The position numbers and the translations under genes were made by a program. The notes under the pieces are model-generated. The model was not told the origin of the DNA. It worked only from the letters and a program-made list of their open reading frames with translations, and ran no database searches. This document shows, piece by piece, positions 58,270 to 64,000 of a stretch of DNA of 64,000 nucleotides; within the stretch, counting starts at the first letter, position 1; the number at the start of each line of letters is the position of its first letter. The stretch is taken from positions 1 to 64,000 of the forward strand of contig JADLAY010000075.1 of the NCBI GenBank assembly GCA_020849765.1. Direction: 5' to 3'. The stretch is from Anaerolineae bacterium (GTDB lineage: Bacteria; Chloroflexota; Anaerolineae; Aggregatilineales; Phototrophicaceae).

Positions 58270-60516
58270 ATGAAGCGGTTGTTTTTGTTACTCATGAGTC
58301 TGCTTTTCCTGGCCGTAACCCCCGCGCTGGCGCAGGTCGTGTGCCCGACGGCACCGCCATGCATGCCAGACCAGCCCTGCCCGATGGTGCCCGAATGCAT
58401 GCCGAGGCAGCCCGGAGTCTTCACCAACCCTGAGTGGTTGAAGATAGATTATCATCGCGTTCGGGTAGAAATTTCTAACCAAATTGCCCGCACAGACGTC
58501 GACATGATGTTCGTCAACGAGGGCAACGGACTGGCCGAAGGCACGTTTATCTTCCCGCTGCCACAGGGTGCCGCCGTTGAAGCGTTGACGATGTACATTA
58601 ATGGTACGCCAATTGAAGCGCAGATCCTGCCCGCCGATGAGGCACGCGCAGTCTACGATGAAATCGTGCGCCAGTATCGTGACCCGGCGCTGCTTGAATA
58701 CGTCGGTACGCAGGCCGTCCAGGCCAACATCTTCCCGATCCCGCCGGGCGAGACGCGCCGTATCACCATCACCTATTCGCAGGCGCTGACCGTCGATAAC
58801 GACCTGGTGCATTACGTCTACCCGCTGGACGTGACGCGCCTGACGACGCGCAATCCCGTCGAGCAGACGAGCATCAGCGTCAGCGTCGAAGGCGAGACCG
58901 AGATCAGCAACATCTACTCGCCGAGCCACAACATCGCCATCAGCCGCGGCGATGATGGGCGCAGCTTCCGCGCCGGGTTCGAAGCGGCAGCCTATTCACC
59001 TGATCAGGACTTCAGCCTGTTCTATGGTGTCACGACCGGTGATCAGATCAGCCTCGATCTGCTGACCTACCGCGACAGCGCTAACGAAGATGGCTTCTTC
59101 ATGCTCATGATCCAGCCGCCGCACTCGGCCGAAGAGCGGATCGTCCCCAAAGACCTTGTGCTGGTGGTCGATCAATCCGGCAGCATGGACGGCGTCAAAT
59201 GGCGTCAGGCGCAGGCCGCGGCGACCTACGTGCTGGAGAACCTGAATTCGGCGGATCGGTTCAACGTGGTCTTGTTCAGCACCGGCTGGCGCCTGTTCAG
59301 CAACGATCTGGAACCGGAATCGGCGGCGGCTGATGCAGCGGCGTGGGTCAACGGCCAGTCCGCCGACGGCGGCACGGACATCAACGGTGCACTGACGACC
59401 GCGCTTGGTTACGCCGATGCGGAGCGCCCGCTGACGATCCTGTTCATCACCGATGGGCTGCCGACGGAAGGCGAGGTTGACCCGCAGGCGATCCTGAGCA
59501 ACCTGGGCGCAGCAGCGCATCCGAATGCGCGCATCTTCTCCTTCGGCGTCGGCGATGATGTCGAGACCTTCCTGCTCGACTCGATTGTGCGCGAGCATCG
59601 CGGCTCCGGCTCTTACGTGCGTCCATCCGAGCGCATCGACGAAGAAGTCGCCAGCCTCTACAACCGCATCAGCTCACCGGTGATGACCGACGTCCAGCTT
59701 GAGATCGACGGCGTGATGGTCGATACGGTCTATCCAGCGCAGCCGCTGCCGGACTTGTTCGCGGGCAACCAACTGATCGTCGTCGGGCGCTATCGTGATG
59801 GTATCGACGCCACCTCGATCCGCTTGAGCGGCATTGTCGATGGCGAGCGTCAGACCGTGGCCTATAACAACATGGCCTTCCCCGAACGCGCGGGTGGCGA
59901 GCCGTTCATCGCCCGTCTGTGGGCCACACGGCGCATCGGCGAACTGCTCAACACGATCCGCCTGCGCGGTGAGAACCGCGAGCTGGTCGACAGCATCGTC
60001 AGCCTCAGCGTGCGCTACGGCATCATCACGCCCTACACCAGCTTCTTGATCGACGAAGACGACATCCTGACGCAGACCGGCCGTGAAGAGGCAGCACAAA
60101 CCTTTGGCGCCAATCGCGCCGGGTTTGACGAAGCCAGCGGCAGCGCCGCCGTCGATGCCGCCGATGCTATCTCCAGTATGGAGCAGGCAGCCGCGCCCGC
60201 CATGCCGACGCTGTCACCGATGCCAACGCAGACGGCGCCCGGAAGCTTGATTGAGGGCGAACTGCCCGCCGATGGCTTGATCGTGCCTGAAAGCCCGATT
60301 CAGTCGGTCGGCGGCAAGACGTTCATCTGGCAGGATGGCGTATGGACGGATACGACCTTCGAGCCGGACACGATGACGACGCAGAAGGTGACTTTCCTGA
60401 GCGACGCCTACTTCGACCTGCTGACGGCGCAGCCCGCGCTGAGTGAGTTCTTCGCCCTCGGCGACCGCGTGATCGTCGTCTACGAAGGTGTGGCCTACGA
60501 GGTGGTCGTGGAGTAG
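58270..60516 (+). CDS. Exported VIT and vWA domain protein
   Basis: A 748-residue surface protein. A signal peptide (residues 1-22, ending LAQ) is followed by a short Cys/Pro-rich segment (CPTAPPCMPDQPCPMVPEC, five Cys counting the last). Next is a VIT domain (about 45-170) with the text ARTDVDMMFVNEGNGLAEGT, then a von Willebrand A domain (about 290-460). Its MIDAS reads LVVDQSGSMDG near residue 300, with conserved TDGLPTEGE. The rest (about 460-748) is beta-rich with an acidic Pro linker. The protein probably binds other surface proteins in a metal-dependent way. Start ATG follows GGAGG. The five Cys may form disulfides or bind metal. Partner unknown. Confidence 0.9.
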   Translation: MKRLFLLLMSLLFLAVTPALAQVVCPTAPPCMPDQPCPMVPECMPRQPGVFTNPEWLKIDYHRVRVEISNQIARTDVDMMFVNEGNGLAEGTFIFPLPQGAAVEALTMYINGTPIEAQILPADEARAVYDEIVRQYRDPALLEYVGTQAVQANIFPIPPGETRRITITYSQALTVDNDLVHYVYPLDVTRLTTRNPVEQTSISVSVEGETEISNIYSPSHNIAISRGDDGRSFRAGFEAAAYSPDQDFSLFYGVTTGDQISLDLLTYRDSANEDGFFMLMIQPPHSAEERIVPKDLVLVVDQSGSMDGVKWRQAQAAATYVLENLNSADRFNVVLFSTGWRLFSNDLEPESAAADAAAWVNGQSADGGTDINGALTTALGYADAERPLTILFITDGLPTEGEVDPQAILSNLGAAAHPNARIFSFGVGDDVETFLLDSIVREHRGSGSYVRPSERIDEEVASLYNRISSPVMTDVQLEIDGVMVDTVYPAQPLPDLFAGNQLIVVGRYRDGIDATSIRLSGIVDGERQTVAYNNMAFPERAGGEPFIARLWATRRIGELLNTIRLRGENRELVDSIVSLSVRYGIITPYTSFLIDEDDILTQTGREEAAQTFGANRAGFDEASGSAAVDAADAISSMEQAAAPAMPTLSPMPTQTAPGSLIEGELPADGLIVPESPIQSVGGKTFIWQDGVWTDTTFEPDTMTTQKVTFLSDAYFDLLTAQPALSEFFALGDRVIVVYEGVAYEVVVE

Positions 60517-60551
60517 CCATCGCCATGCCATGACAATGACATAGACCTGAG

Positions 60552-60578
60552 GAGGACGGGCAAATGACGCCCGTCCTC
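60552..60578 (+). terminator. Hairpin after VIT/vWA gene
   Basis: GAGGACGGGC-AAATGAC-GCCCGTCCTC is a perfect 10-bp stem, but no T tract follows (TGCTGTCC). It could act as a 3' stabiliser. Confidence 0.6.
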
Positions 60579-60661
60579 TGCTGTCCATAGAATGGTGGAT
60601 GCCGACAAAGGCGAACTGTCGTACACTGCTGAAGCAACATGTGTTATCACGTTCACCTGGG

Positions 60662-62050
60662 ATGACAACGATGGCGACTCGGGCGATTGTCATTGGCGGG
60701 AGTATGGCCGGGCTGCTCACAGCGCGCGTCCTGGCCGAGTTCTTCGATACGGTCACGATTATCGAGCGCGACACGCTCCCGGACGGGCCGGAATACCGGC
60801 ATGGCGTGCCCCAGGGTCGGCACGTTCACGCGCTGCTGGCGCAGGGGCAGCAGATTATGGAAACGCTGTTCCCCGGCCTGGACGAAGATTTTGTCGAAAT
60901 TGGCGCACCGCGCCTGACCTGGGGCATCGACACCGCCTATATGACCTCTGGCGGCTGGCTGCGTCGCTTCAACACCGGCATCAACGTCAACCAGATGTCG
61001 CGGGTCGCGCTGGAGTTCCTGATTCGCCGTCGTTTGCAGCGGCATCACCCCAACGTGACCTTCGTGACCAACAGCGTGGTCGACTCGCTTGTTGCCGAGG
61101 GCGATCGCGTCACCGGCGTGCGCTATACGCCCCATGAGGGCCAAGCCACCACGATGGAGGCCGATCTGGTCGTCGACGCCAGCGGTCGTAACTCGAAAGC
61201 GCCGGAATGGCTGAAGACGCTCGGCTACGATGTGCCTTCGGAGACGGTCGTCAAATCCTACATCGGCTATGCGACGCGCTGGTACGAGATGCCGGACAAT
61301 CCGCCGGATTGGCGCATTCTATTCATCCAGGCCGACACCCGGCGACAGATCTTGCGCGGTGCTGCGTTGTTCGAGGTCGAGGGCGGTCGCTGGCTGGCGA
61401 CGCTCGGCGGCGTCAATAAGGATTACCCGCCGACCGACGAGGAAGGATTCCTGGCATTCGCGCGCACGCTGCGGACGCCGGTCTTCTACGATGCGATTAA
61501 GGATGCCAAGCCCTTGTCGCCGATCTACGGTTATCGCATCGAAGGCAACCGCCTGCGCCACTTCGAGAAGCTGGCCCGCCAGCCTGAACGTTTCATCGCG
61601 GTCGGGGATGCGGTTTGCGCGTTCAATCCGCTCTATGGACAGGGGATGACGGTGGCGGCAATTGAGGCACTTCTCCTGCGCTCGATGCTGGCCAAGGCCA
61701 ACCCCGCCAATCTGGACGGATTTGCGCGCACATTTCACCGCGAAGTCGCCAGAGCCATCCGCAATGCCTGGCTGCTCGCGACGGGGGAAGACCTGCGCTA
61801 CCCCGGCACCGAGGGGGCAAAGCCGGGCGCTGCCGATCGGTTTGTCCAGTGGTACACCGACCGGGTGCTCGAAGTCATGCCCTACGACGAAACGATCACG
61901 CGGGCGTTCACGCAGGTCGCCAATCTGGCGGCCAGCCCAACCGCGATGCTGCGTCCCTCGTTCGCGCTGCGCGTGTTGCGCCACCAACTGCGCCAGCAGG
62001 GTATTTCAGCCGTCAATTCGCCCGGTGAGGTGCCGCCGCGCCTGTCTTGA
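60662..62050 (+). CDS. FAD-dependent oxidoreductase (squalene/lycopene-type monooxygenase fold)
   Basis: A 462-residue flavoprotein with a GxGxxG-type FAD motif at the start (AIVIGGSMAGLLTARVLAEF), then IIERDTLPDGPEYRHGVPQG (typical E-x-D after strand 2) and the later FIAVGDAVCAFNPLYGQGM FAD-contact motif. These features suit the geranylgeranyl reductase/PHBH-like flavin oxidoreductases that act on large hydrophobic or aromatic substrates. Two ATG codons (60662, 60671) are possible; the ribosome-binding site is weak. The PLP decarboxylase gene is 179 bp downstream on the same strand, but a shared pathway is not implied. Substrate unknown. Confidence 0.88.
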   Translation: MTTMATRAIVIGGSMAGLLTARVLAEFFDTVTIIERDTLPDGPEYRHGVPQGRHVHALLAQGQQIMETLFPGLDEDFVEIGAPRLTWGIDTAYMTSGGWLRRFNTGINVNQMSRVALEFLIRRRLQRHHPNVTFVTNSVVDSLVAEGDRVTGVRYTPHEGQATTMEADLVVDASGRNSKAPEWLKTLGYDVPSETVVKSYIGYATRWYEMPDNPPDWRILFIQADTRRQILRGAALFEVEGGRWLATLGGVNKDYPPTDEEGFLAFARTLRTPVFYDAIKDAKPLSPIYGYRIEGNRLRHFEKLARQPERFIAVGDAVCAFNPLYGQGMTVAAIEALLLRSMLAKANPANLDGFARTFHREVARAIRNAWLLATGEDLRYPGTEGAKPGAADRFVQWYTDRVLEVMPYDETITRAFTQVANLAASPTAMLRPSFALRVLRHQLRQQGISAVNSPGEVPPRLS

Positions 62051-62229
62051 GCCGCCTCATTTTTCGCCAGAATCGCCCTCGAAAGACCTGCATTGTGCCT
62101 CCGCGTCGGATTGTCGTCCGGGACAACGGAATCCTCATGATAACTTAAGGAAATACGGGGCGAAATATCCTTATGATGTGATGCTTGTGCATAAGTATCA
62201 GTTTCCTGAGAGGTGACCTGTAAAGCTAG
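62051..62229 (+). promoter_or_regulatory. Structured leader before decarboxylase gene
   Basis: Two small hairpins are visible: TTGTC-GTCCGG-GACAA at 62111-62126 and TAAGGAAAT paired with ATATCCTTA at 62146-62173. They may be mRNA leader structures; no known riboswitch motif was recognised. GAGAGGTGA lies about 14 bases before the start codon. Confidence 0.35.
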
Positions 62230-63411
62230 ATGAATATCCGCCTGAACGCAGCACTCAACGACCCCACTCTTGAGACTCCGGCTCTGGTTATCGACTTCGA
62301 ACACATCACTTGTACATATGCTCGATTCGAGAGGGCTTTCCCCAGCGGGTACGTTTACTACGCCATGAAGGCGAACGCGAACCCCGTGGTGGTGCAGCAC
62401 CTCGCCAGGCTTGGCAGTGGTTTTGAGATTGCATCGATGGCGGAACTTCAACTGGCTCTGGACGCCGGTGTCGATGGGAAACGGATCATCTGCAGCAACC
62501 CGATCAAGCACCCGCACTTCATTGCGCGGATGCAGGACGTCGGCGTCTACGCGATGGTCGTCGACTCGACCTTCGAGCTTGAGAAGGTCGCGCGTTATGC
62601 GCCCGGCGCGCGCGTCTACGTGCGCCTTGCAGTCGATAATACTGGCAGTGTGCTGCCGTTGGCGGGTAAGTTCGGTGTCGATGCGGCGACGGCGGTTGAT
62701 CTGTGCGATCAGGCGCGGGCGCTCGGCCTGGAGCCGATCGGGACGATGTTCCACGTCGGGTCGCAGTGCCTCGCCCCGGCCAACTGGGTCAACGCGATCC
62801 GCGCGGCCGCCGAGGTCTGGCGCATGGCCGCCGAGCACGGTCACAACTTCCACTTCCTGGATCTGGGCGGCGGCTACCCGGCAGGGCACTATCACACGCC
62901 GAGCATCCCGACCGTCGAGGACATTGGCGCGGATGTCATGGCCGCCATCGCGACCTATCTCCCGCAGCGTGACGATCTGATGCTCGTCGTGGAACCGGGG
63001 CGCGGCATGGTCGGCGAGTCCGGCCGGCTGCTGTCGGCTGTCTTCGGCAAGGCGGAACGTGGCGATCAGACCTGGCTCTACCTGGATGCCGGCGTCTTCA
63101 ACGGCCTGATGGAAACCTACGAGGGCTTCCCGCCGGTCGTCTCGCACCTGGATGACGCGGCGCTCGTGCGCCCGCTGCGCACCTACACGCTGGCCGGGCC
63201 CAGCTGCGATAGCTGCGACGTGATCGCGCGCGACGTGGTGCTGCCGGAAGTGCAAATCGGCGACCGGCTCGTCTTCTTCGATGCGGGCGCCTATACCAAC
63301 GAATACGCGGCGGCCTTCAACGGCTTCCCGATCCCGGCCTTCGTGCCGCTGCTGCCAGGGGAGCAGGAAACGCGAGTCGGCGAGGCGATCTACGACCTCG
63401 TCCCTGGCTGA
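62230..63411 (+). CDS. Group IV PLP decarboxylase (ornithine/lysine type)
   Basis: A 393-residue fold type III (alanine-racemase-like) decarboxylase. The PLP lysine is in YYAMKANANP near residue 47. Further marks are GSGFEIASMAELQLALDAGV, MFHVGSQC, DLGGGYPAG and EPGRGMVGESG. The second active site has GPSCDSCD near residue 326, with the catalytic Cys contributed across the dimer in ornithine decarboxylase. FDAGAYTNEYAAAFNGFP closes the domain. It should turn ornithine or lysine into putrescine or cadaverine. A putative amine oxidase follows. No N-terminal wing domain is present. Substrate choice is unknown. Confidence 0.92.
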   Translation: MNIRLNAALNDPTLETPALVIDFEHITCTYARFERAFPSGYVYYAMKANANPVVVQHLARLGSGFEIASMAELQLALDAGVDGKRIICSNPIKHPHFIARMQDVGVYAMVVDSTFELEKVARYAPGARVYVRLAVDNTGSVLPLAGKFGVDAATAVDLCDQARALGLEPIGTMFHVGSQCLAPANWVNAIRAAAEVWRMAAEHGHNFHFLDLGGGYPAGHYHTPSIPTVEDIGADVMAAIATYLPQRDDLMLVVEPGRGMVGESGRLLSAVFGKAERGDQTWLYLDAGVFNGLMETYEGFPPVVSHLDDAALVRPLRTYTLAGPSCDSCDVIARDVVLPEVQIGDRLVFFDAGAYTNEYAAAFNGFPIPAFVPLLPGEQETRVGEAIYDLVPG

Positions 63412-63458
63412 CTGACCAGGCACGATTTCGTGTCTGCAAACTAACTTGACGAACGAAG

Positions 63459-63492
63459 CGCACCCCTGTTTTTCGGGGGTGCGTTTTTGTTT
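63459..63492 (+). terminator. Intrinsic terminator after decarboxylase gene
   Basis: CGCACCCC-TGTTTTTCG-GGGGTGCG is followed by TTTTTGTTT. Confidence 0.9.
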
Positions 63493-63577
63493 CGACCCCC
63501 GTTGACTTTATTAAGAAATCCGAGTACGCTATCTCGCAGAGCGAAGCAATGCACGATTTAGCAAAGCAGGTGCTTTG

Positions 63578-64000
63578 ATGGCAACGCTGGTGGTAGGCGC
63601 GGGAACAGCCGGATTGATGGCTGCGCGTGAACTCAGCAATGCCGGCGTAAATGTCCTCGTACTGGAGGCGCGCGATCGAATTGGCGGTCGCGTGCATACG
63701 GATACCACATTTGCCCCGCATCCAGTCGAGTTAGGCGCGGAATTCATCCACGGAGACACCGCTCCGACCTGACTGATAGCCCATGAGTTAGGGCTAAAAA
63801 CACTCTTCTGGCGCAAAACCGACGATTCGCTTGTGCGGTTGGCCGATGGCTCACTACGCATGATGGCGGAGGCGCGCGTACTCTACCCCGACTTTGACGT
63901 TACACGGTCGTGGGACTTGTCGCATGCCCCTCAGCCGGAGGCGGATGAGTCGTTGGAGACGTACTTGCGCCGTATCGGCTTCACCGAAGCGCAGCTCGAC
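63578..64000 (+). pseudogene. Flavin amine oxidase with in-frame TGA (runs off window)
   Basis: The start encodes MATLVVGAGTAGLMAARELS, an FAD-binding motif, then VLEARDRIGGRVHTDTTF and VELGAEFIHGDTAPT, typical of flavin-containing monoamine or polyamine oxidases. Then comes TGA at 63770-63772. The same frame remains open after it to the end of the window (LIAHELGLKTLFWRKTDDSL and onward). Homologous enzymes usually have Trp (PTW) at this place, so a TGG to TGA change is the simplest explanation. A hairpin TAGCCC-N8-GGGCTA lies at 63777-63796. Given the tRNA-Sec at 42549, recoding was considered but the site is not a typical Sec position. The gene may be inactive, or this is a sequence error. 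Confidence 0.8.

Noticed and set aside
61882..63423. 513-residue minus-strand ORF
   Set aside because: Antisense to the FAD protein end and the whole decarboxylase gene; low-complexity Arg/Asp/Val product.
63777..63796. Bacterial SECIS element proposed for the amine oxidase
   Set aside because: The loop lies only about 10 bases after the TGA, against the 16-37 known for bacterial SECIS, and homologues usually carry Trp and not Cys at the site. Kept only as a question in the findings.

Overview
The window is a GC-rich stretch of a bacterial chromosome with no phage, plasmid or CRISPR signature. It carries about 51 genes, many in short translationally coupled runs. Several traits suggest a Chloroflexota bacterium, probably of the Anaerolineae: exported lipoproteins with Thr/Pro-rich stalks, tandem PPC-like domains, a DUF6391-type protein, a GldA/F/G-like ABC operon and a menaquinone-type UbiA prenyltransferase. 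This assignment is inferred from gene style, not from a marker gene. TGA is an ordinary stop codon in many genes here.

Layout. 66-3221 (minus) is a four-gene operon joined by ATGA overlaps: DUF3299-like lipoprotein, ABC ATPase, FtsX/MacB-type permease with a His/Glu-rich loop, and TlpA-like redoxin. It looks like a metal-handling system. 3327-5911 holds an alkaline phosphatase with a possible Pho box and a DEDDh exonuclease. 6036-11774 holds a small hypothetical gene, a large protein with a C-terminal kinase-like region, a stalked beta-propeller/SH3 lipoprotein and an exported hydrolase. 11771-18494 (minus) is an ABC operon with a very large extracytoplasmic partner and a Gln-rich membrane protein. 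18720-29417 mixes housekeeping genes (holA, tkt, menA) with small membrane proteins, a glycosyltransferase-like membrane protein, an SH3 protein and a methyltransferase. 29755-33400 encodes a heterodimeric ABC exporter with one degenerate ATP site. 33689-35470 is a hydrolase fused to a multispan membrane domain, followed by an IS5-type transposase remnant.

35942-40057 is the most unusual part. An apparent operon holds an exported protein, an autoinducer-synthase-like acyltransferase and a cytochrome P450. It converges on an Arf-like GTPase paired with a protein that may be its regulator. 40395-42520 holds a PPC-repeat protein and a sulfite-oxidase-fold protein. 42549-42642 is a selenocysteine tRNA gene (selC), so the organism probably decodes some UGA codons as selenocysteine. 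42748-46795 holds a PucR-type regulator and the trehalose genes otsA and otsB, with a dyad over the otsA promoter. 46862-53492 holds a TPR lytic transglycosylase, msrA, an aldehyde dehydrogenase coupled to two GNAT acetyltransferases and a DUF952 protein, and a separate GNAT gene. 53556-60516 holds oligoendopeptidase F, two hypotheticals, a winged-helix/FHA protein and a VIT/vWA surface protein. 60662-64000 holds an FAD oxidoreductase, a group IV ornithine/lysine-type decarboxylase and the start of a flavin amine oxidase interrupted by one in-frame TGA.

No search could be run. Family names come from motifs read in the translations. Starts were chosen from ribosome-binding sites and overlaps.
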